A stretch of DNA of 64,000 nt from Bryoerythrophyllum caledonicum (GCA_963971425.1 OZ020522.1:5802168-5866167); one strand, 5' to 3'. Shown: positions 1 to 12,787, counted from the stretch's first letter. A program made the numbers and translations. The notes: generated from the sequence alone by a model not told the origin.

Positions 1-339
1 TGTTTTTTATGCCTCCAATTCTTTTACTTCTTATTGTAGATTTACATTTTATTTTCTGTGACATTGTTTACGCTTTCAGAATATAATTCTCCACCAGTTC
101 TCTTTTTTCTTAAATATTTTTTTAATCTATTTTTCTTTCTTTCAAAAAAAATTAATCTTATCAATTTCTGTACACATAATTCCTTTACGTTTCCATTTTT
201 TTCTACTTTGCAATTCCCTGGTGTTCTCTACTTGGTGTACCTTTCTTTTTCCTTTTTAGAAAACAAAAGCGAATATTTCAAATTCTTGGCATTCTCATGT
301 TGCACGTTTTCCTATTTTTTGGTTGGGATTTAGTCCACC
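1..339. other. AT-rich intergenic DNA
   Basis: I see no gene here. The sequence is T-rich with short open frames of low-complexity Phe/Leu content, as expected by chance. Confidence 0.6.
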
Positions 340-1270
340 CGGACGCTCCTTCTCTCTTGTTCTTTCCAAATTATGTTGTACTGGCAACTGGAATATGCTA
401 CTTCTGTGCAACTACAAAATGACTTGGAAATGACTACTCCATGACTACTGTAATGAATTAGACTACTGTGTACATACCATACTACTGATGCACCTGGACA
501 AAATGTGATTCCGTGGGCTACCAAATTACAAACCTGCTATGCACTCACCATCAACCTTTTCCTACATGAACTCAGGCGAGCTAGCAAAAGTGCAAACAAC
601 CTTTTCTTTTGCTAGCACCTAAAGGACTTTAATAATCTTAATTCTGTGATCTTAATTAAGATATGACTTCCGTTGATTAATTAGAGGACTATCAATTGAT
701 GAATTCATTGCAATAACTACATAATGATTTCTAAATGATTTCTAAACTACTACTAAATGACTTCAGAATGACTTTTGAAGTTTGATTTGTAACACAATTC
801 CTATGTTTACATATCCTACATGCTTTATCTTGCCTTCTACTACTCCACTTGTATAAAGGGCTTGCCATTTCTTCTCTTCATACTCACACATTAAGTGGCT
901 TGAGGAGCTATGTGACACATTAGTCAAATATGTTGTATGTTGTATGGTGTATGATGGATGATGTATGGTGTATTGTTGTGAAATTTAAAATATATTCATA
1001 TGCAACTAAAATCCACGTACTTTAGAATGACTTACCATGTGTTAGTCCATCTTAATGGCACAAAGACTCCATCACAACTTCTAAATGATTGCATAATGAC
1101 TTGTGACGTGGTTGTCCATGTCATATGTAAAATGGGTCTACTGTGACTTCAAAATGACTTGCAAATGATTGCATAATGACTCCCTGAAACAACTGCATAA
1201 TGGCTAAAGAATGACTTTGAAATGATTAGTCATGTCAGCGTCCACGTCAATGGATGGCATCAAATACAAT
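340..1270. repeat. Array of degenerate AATGACTT-like motifs
   Basis: About eighteen copies of AATGACTT, or one-base variants such as AATGATTG, occur irregularly, for example near 419, 430, 755, 767, 1026, 1094, 1150, 1172 and 1208. The inverted form (AAGTCATTT, GAGTCATTTT) reappears at about 8905-8960, on the far side of the hAT transposase remnant, and both sides carry a 'CCACGT..GTCCACGTCA'-like stretch. Short motifs in opposite orientation at the two ends of an element are typical of subterminal repeats of DNA transposons. I infer that this could be one end of the hAT element, but I found no convincing terminal inverted repeat. Confidence 0.45.
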
Positions 1271-2147
1271 GGAAAGAAATGCCACATCAACGGACACTAG
1301 TCATATTTTTATTGGCAAAATAGTGCCTAATAACAAAATTAATTTATATCAAGCATCATTACTATAAGAAAAATATTAAAATTCAAAATATCCCTTGCCA
1401 AACTATTGTCATAATGTTTTACAACCATGCTAGCAAGCACCACATCTCAAAGTTTAGGTCCAACGGATTGTTAGCAATTATCGTATAGTAATTATTGTTT
1501 CATGGGTGCGTACATTAATTTGTAAATTATCACATCGTTACAATGCACATGATTACTGCAAAGAAATGGCACTACTTTAAAATTTATATTAACTATGTAA
1601 CTTCTATACATTAATCACAAGTGCACAAAAGACACAAATTATGCATGAACATTTACATTCTTTATCGTGCATTTTTTGTACAGTGAAGGACATGAAAAAT
1701 TCATGACAACAATGTCATTGGAATCATCACTGCAATAATGCTTATTAATTGGTATCAATGTTCCAAAAAATATTGTCAATGTTCAATTGTTGATCATCAT
1801 TTCAATTTTTTTTAAATTCTTAATTAAATTTCTAGCATTTTGAACTAAATCCATCATTACTGTAGGTCATCAAATTTAGGCTTGAACTAAATCCATCAAT
1901 AGGCTACCAAGAAACTTGATAGCATAGTGAAAGAGTTACTTCAATGTAGCTTGAATTGCTTCTATGAGTAGGCCACTAAGAAACTTGGTAACGTAGTGAT
2001 GGAATCTCTTCACTAGCAATTGTTGAGAGTGGAGAGTGGAGAGGTCTTCTTTATAATACAATTTACTATATGAACACTCAAAAGATATGGGATAACTTGA
2101 ATATGAGAGCTTGACTTCTCATAATCAAGTTGTTTTGAAAATGTATA
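1271..2147. other. AT-rich intergenic DNA, no gene seen
   Basis: The sequence has no long reading frame and no recognisable RNA gene. A short imperfect direct repeat ('aactaaatccatca..aggctaccaagaaacttg') is visible at about 1845-1990. Confidence 0.5.
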
Positions 2148-2520
2148 AATTGAGTTCAAAGTAGAAATTCAGACCTCAGTTTGGCATAGTAGATTACTTT
2201 TTTTTTTCAAACTTTGAAATAGAATAAGTTGGTAAATAAATCTAGATTTCATCTCCAAAAATCCATTTGAGATTTAGAGCCACCAATCAAAAGTAATGGA
2301 CAAAATTCAAAGGCAATGTTTGAAAATGTCAAAAAAATGTCCCTTCCAATCCCTCTTTGAACTTTGTCCATAACTTTTGATTGGAGACTCTAAATCTCAA
2401 ACGGATTTTTGGAGATGAAAGATATTGTAATTTAAAAAAAATTCTTAGTTCAATTTTTTTTTGAAAAAAGTTATTCTATTGTGCCTAAATGAGGTCTGAC
2501 TTTCTACTTTGAACACAATT
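2148..2520. mobile_element. Foldback (MITE-like) element, family A copy 1
   Basis: The two halves are inverted copies of each other. The left arm begins GTTCAAAGTAGAAA at 2154 and the right arm ends TTTCTACTTTGAAC at 2514. The internal CCAAAAATCC..TTTGAGATTTAGAG is matched by CTAAATCTCAAACGGATTTTTGG. The same internal core recurs at about 9264-9820 and 10958-11328, so this is a family of about 370-bp foldbacks. There is no coding capacity. A transcript would form a long hairpin. Confidence 0.75.
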
Positions 2521-4036
2521 CTTGCTTTTCAATTGCCTTAGTATTGAAATTGTGAAGAATAAAAAATGCAATGTTAGTACAATAACTATGCACGGACATG
2601 ATTTTTTGTGATTATTGCACTAACTTTATATGCCTTAAATAAACACAAATGTTGCACAAAGTTAGTCATCCATCACTACACCACTGAAGTCATACATATT
2701 TTGTCATGCATAGTTGTCGTGCAACTTTAGCACTTCAAACTCAAATATGAATGATATGCCTAAATTACATGATATTAATGGATGTCAATATCGTATTGTA
2801 ATAATGTTTCTAAATGAGTGAATGTAATACAAAAGTAGTGGCCGACGATAATCGTATGATAACTGTTGACAATTCGTGACAGGGGAACTTTGTGATGCAA
2901 CCTAACTTGACGCGCCAATGTTTCATTCCAGTTTCCATACTCAATTAATGAGAGTATTGTTGGCTAATAGTGCTGTTATCAAATTTTAATACTTTCAAAT
3001 GAGCCACGAATTGCTCAACTGTGTGAACTCTTTGCCAAACCGAGCCTCTTTAATGCTTTGGATATGCCTGCCATGCAAACATTTATTTTGAGAAAGTGCA
3101 TCTAAATCAATGGTTGGAGCCATTAGGTTTTAAAGGCGCTTGGTAGCCTTGGCTCAAGTGGTGGAAGGAAGCCATTGGTATTGCAAGTTGGTGGAGCAAG
3201 GAAGATGTTGGTGAGGAAGCAAGTAAGAACTTTATGGTTGTTTGCATGTTTTTCTTGATTTATGCAAAAGTATGTCAAACCTCTGTTTGCTTCAACTTGA
3301 TCTTCATAGTTGTGTAGACAAACTAGAACTAGAACTGGTGTTGACAAACAAACAACTAGAATAGAGCCAAGATCTTGAAATTGAGTTTCATACTTGGACA
3401 ATGAATATTCCAAGTCAAATTTTGAACTTCTTGATTGTATAGGTTATCTTGCATCTAATTGCCATTTCCCAAAATGTCATTAAGTTGCCTGATTGGTAGA
3501 TGCGTGCAAGCAGCTTGAAGGCGCCTACTCCTTACAGAAGACAAGGTGATGGCAGTTTGGGATCCTCACGATTTTCAACCTCTGGTGATGTGCAAAATAA
3601 ATTAACGGTCTAGGGTTTTTCCTCAGAGACGTGCATTTTTCCCTCATTGGAATAGAGTATATCTAAGAGGTGAGTGATTTTACTACTCCAGTCTGTGAGA
3701 CTCCCAAAATCAACTTGTGTTGATGCTTTTGTTAAAGGTGAATTTTAGAAAATTCAACAAATAATTCCAAGAGGACCAAACAGTTTAATGTTTTTTTCAA
3801 TGGTCTTGAGTTGGAATTGGTTGATGTTAATGTGGTTGAACTTACGTTATTAAATTGAAATGTAACCAATGATTAGTAGTTGTAATCTAGCAACAGAGCT
3901 ATGGTTGATATTGCTGCAATTGCGTCTTTTCTCGGTATGCCTCTAATTTAGTACAATGGTGCATTTCATTGTCATTCTTCTAGAATACTTGCAAAGTGTC
4001 TACCTTCCTGAACACTCACATGTATGTTTCTCACTG
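2521..4036. other. Intergenic DNA, no gene seen
   Basis: Only a 96-codon open frame on the minus strand (3123-3413) is present. It has no recognisable domain and no neighbouring exons that would join to it. I treat the stretch as non-coding. Confidence 0.5.
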
Positions 4037-4232
4037 CACTAGAAGAAAACTGTGTTAAAATCCCTGAAAACATGTCATCTTGTTTATATTGAGTTCCCGA
4101 TTCAAAACGTAGAAAAACACAGATAAAGTGTTTTTCTGCGTTTTTCTACGTTTCGACTGCGTTTTGAAACGGGAACTCAATATAAAGAAGATGACGTGTT
4201 TTTAGGGATTTTAACACGGTTTTCTTCTAGTG
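4037..4232. mobile_element. CACTA-type foldback element (196 bp)
   Basis: The stretch is an almost perfect palindrome. It begins CACTAGAAGAAAAC and ends GTTTTCTTCTAGTG, and the arms (TTAAAATCCCT / AGGGATTTTAA; GAGTTCCCG / CGGGAACTC) pair over nearly the full length. Plant CACTA (En/Spm) elements begin CACTA and make 3-bp target duplications. The flanks here are CTG (left) and CTA (right), so the duplication is one base short of perfect. It resembles the element at 31792-32016 in its ends but not in its interior. Confidence 0.75.
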
Positions 4233-5262
4233 CTATCTTGCTTATATTGATAAGACCAAAGAATGAAGTCTCCATTTTTGTTCATCAAGTTGCATTTCTT
4301 AGAGTGAGATGGTCGTGTTTGTATAATATGGGGTGTTTCAAAGAGCCTAAATTGTGACCAAGAACTCTAAGACCTAGCTAGAACTGGTATAGATTTGAGG
4401 TTTCTACAAGGCTACTGAAACTACACAAATTAATTTCATTGAAACACACCATTGTAATGAACTTAGGGTTTGAGTGTAAGTTTTCTCTGGTTTTTTGAAT
4501 TTTTAATAGGGTGCTTCAAGAGTGCTTGCGTAGGGATGATTGTCAAGCGCTAAGCTAATTGTATCGGAGAGTAGGGAGAAAGCACCAAACTTTGTATATA
4601 GAGGTTAAAGTAGGTATCATCTTCAGAAACAATGCAAATGATTGGAATCCATAATAGCCTCATGTTTTTGCTTCATAGATGATTAACCAAATTTTAACTC
4701 CCAAATTTCATCAAATTATTTTACAGAGAGCATCATACCTGCAATTACTAAGACTCTCTCGCAACCATCTCATTTGAGTTTATTGCTGAGTGATTGAGTC
4801 TTTATAGGAAGCAAACTGTGTATTTTCATGTAGCCTTCTATCCACAAGCTCCTTATGCAAGCCAAGCTTGGTACCTTAGGTTTTCATTTTGCAGCTCTGA
4901 AAGTGATTGTTGCTCTCTAGAAAAAGAATAGTAACAAAGTTTTGAAACAATTTAGGTTTCTTTAAAACCTTGTTTTATGCTATCAACATGACTTTGAAAT
5001 TTTGTGGAGCTATGACCCACTAAGGCTTACTTAATGTGCATTGTTGAAGTAGATTACTCACTTGCCTAGCGGCTGTTTTTTCAAATGGACACTAGAATCT
5101 TGATCTGCTTCACATTTGGAGAGCACAAGCTGCTTCTAAAAATAATTGTGTTCTTTTGCACTTATCATTGATTTTTGCATATGGTGTAGATATAATTTCA
5201 ACTTATTTTTGGAGCTATTTAAGGCTTATCCTTACATTGAAGCATCTTGAAATCTACCTTAT
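4233..5262. other. Intergenic DNA between foldback and hAT remnant
   Basis: No reading frame or RNA gene could be supported. It may contain the upstream part of the decayed hAT element. Confidence 0.4.
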
Positions 5263-8165
5263 ATGAAGGATTTTTTTGTGCCTTGTATTAAGATTTTTTT
5301 TTTGCATTTGCATTTGGTCTCGACAAGATTATTTGCAATGGCACTAGTAACCATTCAAGCAAAAAAGGTCACGTTACTTGATTCTTACTTCATTTCAAGT
5401 TGGAATTTAATTGATCAAAGTGCCATTGATGTTCCGCCACTTGATATTCTTCCAACTTTAAAGAAAAAATGGCAAAGGTTTGGTAGATGCAATACTTCAA
5501 CAAGTGCCACGAACTTGATGGAAGGCTTGTCTATTGGAGATGAAGATTGTCACACAATTGAACAGAGTAATGTGGCTGTTCAGCTCATTTACCCTAGTGG
5601 ATTACCCACCATTGTGCTTGGCAATTCAAAAATTCATGAGATTGTGGATCTTGATGAAAAGGCAGCAAATGGCAAGAAATGAAGAAGAATTATGAAGTGT
5701 CTAGAAAGTGTCAAGATGCGTGGGCAATTGAACATCTATAGAATGAGATGATTCGTGGAGATCGAGACACTACTGTCCATCGTATCAAGTGCGTGGTGTG
5801 TTCATTTGTTAAAGGATGCCAGGATGGCCTGTCACCATGGATCCAAAATCTGACACTTTGATCAAGCATGCTGGTAAAAGGGTTGCAAAGAAGGATCTCC
5901 CTCATATTGGAGTGAAGAAATATGAGAGTTACATTGCTTTGGATGTTGGGCATCTTAAAGCTCTTGCAATTTATAACTCATAATTTTTCAGTGGTCCCAC
6001 CATACTTGAGAAGGTTCAGAAGGAGTTTAAGGATGAGAAAGCACGTACAATGCCCAATTTGGAACTGTTTTTCACCTCCTAAAGCATGGTAGGCCCATAG
6101 TTGAATACAAGGCCCTTAAAGATTTGTTTGCATTTCTGAAAATGCCAAATCCAAGCAAGAAACACTAGAGTGACAATTTTGGTTGGCTCATTGTTGACTA
6201 ATATAAACAAGTTGTTTTGAAAAACAAGGAACTGTTGGTAGCAACAAATTATTTTGCTTTCACATGTGACAATGTTACAATAATTGACAATCAAAGTTGG
6301 ATATCTATCCATGGATATGTGGTAGTGGATTTTTACCGAGTTCCAATCTTGGTAAGTTTTGAGAGGATAATAGAAGGTGGATCAATTGTAAAGTTGTCAA
6401 TTTTATTGCTAATGCCATTGGCAATCATGGAGGTGTGAGCAAGGTTGATTTACCTTGGAAATTTCTTTCATTTGGTGCAAATGGAGCTGCTGTACTTCAT
6501 GCACTAAATTATATACAATGTCTTTTATGATTTTATTCATTTGATTTAATTTGTGGTTTTTTATTTTTATTTTCATTCTATTCATTTCATTTGTTAATAT
6601 GATTTTGTTTGCACAGGGCTCTCGAGCCGGAGTTACAAAGCTTCTATAGGATACAATTAGCCCCCATAGATAGGAGGGTCATTGTATGAGTCATTGCACA
6701 CAATTAGCCATCAAGGAGCTGGTGAGCTTCTAGTCATTGCCAAGATTGAATCTTTGATGAGCCAATTGAATGGCTACTTTGGGTCTAGTTCCAAATGACA
6801 TCTTGAATTTACTAAGCTTGTTGTTGTTTTGCATACAAAAGGCTTGAAGCTTTTGAAACAAGTGAAAACATGTTGGTTGAGTATGCTTTTCCCTTTGGTT
6901 TGTGTGGTTTCTAAATATTGCACTCTAGTTGCAAAACTAGCTGAGGATAGTAAGGATGTGGAGGCAATTGAAAAGCAACGTGCATTGTCTTCTGCACTTT
7001 TAGCTTTATTGTTGGATGTCTCTATACTTGTGGCCTTGTCATGCTTCTTACCACTACTCCAAACTATGAACTCTCTTATGAAGTTTGGACAACAAAGGGA
7101 CATGTTCATCTACAATTACTTGGGAGATGTGAAGTATGTCAAGGTCAGCTGTATTCTCTATATAGTGATTTCAAGACAAGCTTCACTTCTGATACGTTCA
7201 TGGAGTTCAAGCAATTATTAGATTGCAAACATAGAAGTATGTCACTTGTTTGGGTGCCTCATTGTCTAGACTTGAATGAATCTGTCTTTTGGACCAACTA
7301 TCATATCAATGTGGAGAGAAGATTTATCCGGCTACATATGTGAACCCAAATGGAAGAGACACATCAAAGACTCATGAAAACATCTTGATGAAAAATATCA
7401 AGGAATTGTGTACTGGTGAATTCTTCCTTTAATAAATTTTAGTTTGTAGAAGTCACTCTTATGGTTCATTTTTCTTTGATTTTGAAGTTGTTTAACTTGT
7501 CTTTGAAGTTGGTGATGCTCTTAATGTGGAACATGTAGTATGATGCTTATTCATGTAAAATGATGTTGTGGGCCTTGTAATTGCAGCTGAATCTTTGGTC
7601 AAGGACCTTTCAAGTTGATTCCCTACAGCTACACTAATGGATGCATTGGGAATTGTCTATCTTCCATATTAGTTGCAGCCAAAATGCAAAGAGTTATTTG
7701 AAGTGCATTTTTCTGTTATCAAGGCTCACTACTGTCAACAACAACATGTAGATTCTATTATCTTGGAGCCTATCCTCTTAGAGTACAAACTCAACCATGA
7801 ATGCTCTACTTTCAAGGGTGCAATGAAGGCTAATGCAACTGTTGCAATGCAAAAACCCATCTTAGTTAATCCATTGACACAATTGTAGAAGACATTATCT
7901 ACTTCTCATGTATTAAAGAAGCATTTTGGTGAATGGTTAAAGGTGGTTGAAATAGTTGCAATTCAAGTCTTTGAATCTGTAGAATATGAATGGACCTTTT
8001 CTACAATGAGCTTCACAAAGAACAAACTTTAAAATTGATTGACAGAGCACTTAGTTCCAATTGAAGGTATGTTTAGTCAGAAGCACTTTACTCTTGAAAC
8101 CTTTCCATTTGACAAGATGTATGATGAGTGGAGAGTTGACAAAAGCGGCAAAAAGAGTAGAATGT
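5263..8165 (+). pseudogene. hAT-superfamily transposase remnant
   Basis: Reading the plus strand across frames gives a decayed hAT-like transposase. In order there is a BED-type zinc-finger-like stretch (CVVC then H, about 5790-5960); a core block reading ATNYFAFTCDN..IDNQSWISIHGYVVVDFYRVP (6238-6350); FGANGAAVL (6473-6500); a probable intron ending in ACAG at about 6617; a block around HLEFTKL..LHTKGLKLLKQVKTCWLSML (6797-6890); and a C-terminal dimerisation-like block EWTFSTMSFTKNKL..LTEHLVP (7990-8060). Families with this layout normally have Asp in the second block (FGADG). Here it is Asn, and many stops and frameshifts interrupt the frame. It is a dead copy. No pairing terminal repeats were found. 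Confidence 0.7.
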
Positions 8166-8990
8166 TTTTTTTTTGGCAAGATTAATGCTGTCAAAAAATC
8201 CTATAGCACTATTGCATTATAGAAAATACATAGGAAAGTAGCATTTGTATTTGTTTTTTCCACTAGGTGGATTTTCACTTCAAATGCTTGCTATTTGCAA
8301 AGTCTTTTAAGTTTACTTTTATGTAGTATTTTAGTCGGTTGAAATACATTCTCTTTGATGTAAGGAAATGTTTACAATGGACTCTTTTTAATTCTAGGCA
8401 ATGGCCACATTGAAGTCTTTTGAAATGTGTGGTTGTTGCCAAATGTTCATCCTTGAAAACCATGAAAATTGCCACCTTCACTATATTTTCCTCAACTAAT
8501 ATAGCCACAGTTATTCATCCATTTGAAAGGGCTTATAGCCAAAATGCATAAATAAAACAATAATGTTTTTCAAAGGTTACTCTATTTCAAGTAATAATTG
8601 TAGCTAATAATACCACAAAAGAAAATGTTACTAGAGCAACCTACTTCATTCTTCCTAAACAATTGAACAATGACTAGTGGATACAATAGAAAGAGACGCC
8701 ATGTCAGAATTATGATGGATAAAGCAGAACTTGAAAATGACTACCCACGTGGCTATCCACGTCAGACGACAAGGGCGTGCCGTTTCCACCTGGTAGCATA
8801 GGAGCCATTTCCTTAAGCCAAACTTTCTCTATCAATTGAATGAGAACTATCTCTCATCCATTTATACATCCAGGGTAAAAGTCTTTGGTGATAATAAAAC
8901 TATGAAGTCATTTAAAAACGACCTGTCCTCAATGACTCGGAGGATCCTGAGTCATTTTGCAGTCAAATGTCTCCCAAATGATTGTACAAA
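8166..8990. other. 3' flank of hAT remnant with inverted AAGTCATT motifs
   Basis: No gene is visible. The segment 8680-8990 carries a G-box-like CCACGTGG (8748) and inverted counterparts of the AATGACTT motifs seen at 340-1270, compatible with being the other subterminal region of the hAT element. Confidence 0.4.
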
Positions 8991-9263
8991 CACTACTAGA
9001 AAATGACGTCCAAATGAACAAAAATCTGTTGATTTTTTGTTGACTTGGGTACTGCAATGTCCAATTTCACATTTTTTTGTTAATGGTGACATTTTTTTTT
9101 GTTGATTTGGACAATTAGTGACAAAATCAACAGATTTTTGTCGAACACTTTTTGAACCTTCTAGAATCTTTAGGAATCTTTAGGAATCTTATAGAATCTC
9201 TTGAAATCTTCATTTTACAATGTATTTAAAAAAAAATTAAGTATTCACATTTCAATGTTTATT

Positions 9264-9822
9264 AAAGTCAGCAGACTTTGGAGGTCATTTGCACATAATA
9301 AATGAACATTTTTTAGAAAACTTTCAACTAAAAAAAAATGTGGAATTAAACCAACTTTCATCTCCAACAATTTTTTTGAGATTTCAAATTTCCAATCAAA
9401 AGTTATAGACCAATTTCAGAGAAGTGTTGGAAATTGATTTTTTAATAAATTTAGAAGACTTTGGAAGCCGTTTGGGTACAGTTAAAGGATTTTTTGGAAA
9501 AACTTTTAAACTCAAAGAAGTTGTAAATTTAAGAAAATTTTCATCTCTAATAATCCGTTTGAAGTTTTGATCCTCCAATCAAAAGTTTTGAGTAAAATTT
9601 AGAGAGGATGTTAAAAAATGTCAAAAATGTCCAAAGTGATGATTTCCCAACCACTTTCTAATTAAACTTTGTCCAAAATTTTTGAGTAAAATCTCCAAAT
9701 CTCAAACGGAATTTTTGAGATAAACGCTTGTTTGAATTACTACCTTTTTTCAATTCAAAATATTTTCAAAAAAGTTCTTCTTCTATGCAAAAACAACCTC
9801 CAAATTTTGCTGAATTTATAAT
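9264..9822. mobile_element. Family A foldback copy 2, left arm duplicated
   Basis: The left end (AAAGTCAGCAGACTTTGGAG) is answered by the inverted CTCCAAATTTTGCTGAATTT at about 9800-9820. The core CTCAAACGGAATTTTTGAGA at 9701 matches the family core at 2396 and 11205. The left-arm sequence occurs twice (9280-9430 and 9450-9610), so this copy carries an internal arm duplication or a nested partial copy. It is non-coding and nested in the CACTA element. Confidence 0.6.
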
Positions 9823-10957
9823 GAAATCATTTTAAAAACCTATCTCCATCACTACATGTTGTTAGGTTCCATATTGATCTCTATGCTATTCTCTAGTTTT
9901 CAAAAATTCAATATATAAGCGGAGTATTTAAAAATTTATTTAGAAAATGTAGTCTAAAAGGGAAAGGGAACAAATATACCTTGTTTACAATGAAAGAAAT
10001 AGTAGGGATGGAAAAAAAATTTGAACATTTGTAGTCTTTACTTTGCAAAATCAAACTAGGTCTAGAGTAAAAAACTCAAATTTTTATTTTTAGAAATTTT
10101 AGAAATATAAAATCCAATTGCTGCAATTAAAAATACAAAAGTAACTAGAATGATTCCAAAATTTTTTGAGATGTCCCAAAAAATATACTAATAATATTAC
10201 TTGTTAAATTTCAAAAAAAGGATACATTTATCATTTTTAAAATTTTTGTAGGATTTGAATCGGTCAATTTTGGTTTTTTACTCCTACTTGAAAATGTCTA
10301 CAAACTTGGGAGAGTTTTTATTTTTTTAATTTTTTAAATAAAAAAATAGTACATTTGCCTTAGATTATAAAACCATTTTTTTAAAGGGCAATAAAGCATT
10401 ATTTACCTTCTTATAATTTTTTTTCTTTAGAAGTTGCGCTTTTTGCCTAAAGAATTGATCATACAAAATTGTTATAATTTTAAAATCCAATGGTCAATAT
10501 TTTCCACAATTAATTCTATGCATACGAGACAAAGTATCCTTCATTTTTTTACGGTTAAAATTAAAAAATTCAAACATGTCCACGTGCAAAAAAACATCAA
10601 AATCAGGCAATTCATTGAAACCCCCAATTAAGAAAACATTGTTAGGTCTTGAAGGGTTAAAGGAAAAAAATTGAAATTTTGTCCACAATGAGCTACCTAA
10701 AATCTCTATATTGCCAAAACATGCTAATTGGCCATTTAGAAGTTAATTTTTAAATTCCCAATTGTTTAAGTTTTATCTTTCAAAGAATTTATCCAAAAAA
10801 GTGTATGTCAATTTCTGAACTTGCAAATGTTCATTATATGTTGAAGAAATATGTTGAAAATTTATACTTCAGCATTCAAAAACATATTTCATATTCATGT
10901 TTGACGGAAATAGTATATACAATTTTTTTTTTAAATTTTATCATTCACAAATAGGTG

Positions 10958-11328
10958 TTTACAAAATTCAGCAAGCTTCAGGAGCCGTTTTCACATAGTA
11001 AATTTATTTATTTCTCAAGACTTTCAACTAAGAAAAGTAGGTAATTGAAGGTACCTTCCACCTCCAAAAATCCGTTTGCAATTTGGAATATTTAACAAAA
11101 AGTTATGGACAAAATTCAGAGAGGGTTTGGAATGGACATTTTTTTTTACACTTTTTAACACCCTCTTTGAATTTTGTTCATAACTTTTTAACAAAAACTC
11201 CAAAACGGAAACGGATTTTTGGAGGTGAAAGTTAACTTAAGTGTTCAACTTTTCTTAGTTGAAAGTTTTAAGAAAAAGGTTAATTTACTATGTGAAAACG
11301 GCCCCTGAAGTTTGCTGACTTTACAATG
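10958..11328. mobile_element. Family A foldback copy 3
   Basis: The left arm (TTCAGCAAGCTTCAGGAGCC..TTTTCACATAGTAAATT) is inverted as AATTTACTATGTGAAAACGG..TGAAGTTTGCTGA at the right end. The middle (CCACCTCCAAAAATCCGTTT..GGACAAAATTCAGAGAGGG) pairs with CCCTCTTTGAATTTTGTTC..CGGATTTTTGGAGGTG. It belongs to the same family as 2148-2520 and is nested in the CACTA element. Confidence 0.75.
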
Positions 11329-11389
11329 CAAATGAAAAAATAACAAAGAAGTAGTTAAATGAGAAACACATCCTTCAATGGACATTGTA

Positions 11390-11510
11390 TCATACTCATG
11401 GTTTAGTGGTTACTGTAGTGGGGTTTCAACCCCAAGGTGGGGGGTTCGAACCCCGCTGGCGGCCCCATCCGCGTGGCGGGGTTCTACCTTAGCTGTCAAA
11501 TATTTCATTT
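11390..11510 (+). mobile_element. tRNA-derived SINE-like head
   Basis: The stretch has a pol III A-box-like TGGTTTAGTGGTT at 11399-11411 and a B-box GGTTCGAACC at 11443-11452, about 32 bp apart as in a tRNA. The GGGGTTTCAACCCC between them could fold as an arm. GC content jumps relative to the surroundings. It lacks a complete cloverleaf and a 3' acceptor half, so it is not a functional tRNA gene. I infer a SINE head or tRNA pseudogene. No clear tail or target duplication was found. Confidence 0.5.
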
Positions 11511-11746
11511 TCCATAAGATGCATTTAAGTGTTGAAAATTAACACTTTCTAGTTGGAAAACAACACTTTTTAGTTACTTAGTCAACATTTTTGTGTTAAT
11601 GAACCGCACAAAAGTGTTGTTTTGGATGTCCAAATCAACATATTTCTGCTATATAATGTGCAGGTCAACACGTCCTAATTAACAAAAAAATCAACAAAAA
11701 AATCAACATTTTTTTGTTATTTTGGACGTTGATTTTTCTAGTAGTG

Positions 11747-12423
11747 AAAAGTCATTTTTTGCAGTCACATAAGTGGCCATTTTCTTGTAGTGTTCAACAA
11801 TGATATAAAATATGACCATTACCATCTATCTTCATGATATCTCAAGTTTACCCTGGATAATACTTAGAGCCATTTTCATCCTCCATGCATGGACAAGTAG
11901 CATTATTTAAACCATATGGACCATACATTATGTGTTTAGCAACCGTGGCATAAAGCTTCAATTGCCTATTTAAATTTGGAATTTCAACACATATAATTCT
12001 ATTTGTATGGTTACAATTGTTGACCTAGTCTTTCAAACCAAAAAGAATAAGAGCATGGAAGAGACCATGCTTTTGAAACTCAATACACTAAAGATGATAT
12101 TTAGTGTCTTGTACACTAAATATGAAGGCATACTCTAAAAGCCAATAACCCTATGAAAGTAAGTAACATTAAATGTCAACTCAAATACTAAATGTGAACT
12201 ACAGTGATTTGAGAAACTTGCCAAAAATTTACATGCTTGAATTTAGTGTTTGTGAATTTAGGAAATTTAGGAAATACATGCAAAACAATGACATTCAAAG
12301 CCTAGGAAGTTAGAAGTGATTAATTAAAAGTATACAACAAGCAATATCAATGAAAGATTGGTTTATAACATCAAGAAGATGGAATATACATTGTAATTGT
12401 TGAAAATCATGGAAGTACAAATT
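11747..12423. other. Intergenic DNA, no gene seen
   Basis: The sequence is AT-rich, with no supportable reading frame, RNA gene or strong repeat. Confidence 0.5.
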
Positions 12424-12673
12424 TCAGATTCTTGGAGGCACAGGTTGCCCTAGAAAAATCTACCTATACTTTCCTACTATCTCCTGCAAATGTGGGAAAA
12501 GGTGCTCCACACTCCAACTGCCATCTAGAGCTAAAGGCATACCAAATCTTATCATAGCTTTTCTAGCATAACTTATATTGTCACAATCAAGTTCCCGGTT
12601 GACATCTTCAACAAAATCAGCCGCTAACTGTAAGAAAAACCTCTTACCTGGATTTGAAAGTTTCTCTGACCAT

Positions 12674-12787
12674 TGACCATCCGCTTGAGGTATATTCTGC
12701 TAAGCATTTGCTGCTATTAAGTCTGTTTTATTGACCATCCGCTTGAGGTATATTCTACTAAGCATTTGCTGCTATTAAGTCTGTTTT
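12674..12787. repeat. 57-bp tandem duplication in the pogo-like remnant
   Basis: Two adjacent copies (12674-12730, 12731-12787) of a unit beginning TTGACCATCCGCTTGAGGTA differ at very few positions. The length is a multiple of three, so it would insert 19 codons without changing frame. Confidence 0.85.

Larger units (their letters stand above)
8991..11746. mobile_element. Non-autonomous CACTA element (2.76 kb)
   Basis: The left end reads CACTACTAGAAAATGACGTCC. The right end, reverse-complemented, reads CACTACTAGAAAAATCAACG. Both ends are flanked by AAA, matching the 3-bp duplication expected of CACTA elements. Subterminal repeats are inverted: GTTGATTTGGACA at about 9102 and TGTCCAAATCAAC at about 11626, plus several AAAATCAAC motifs. 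There is no transposase frame inside. The interior holds two foldbacks and a tRNA-like SINE head, each annotated separately. It would need a CACTA transposase supplied from elsewhere. Confidence 0.75.
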
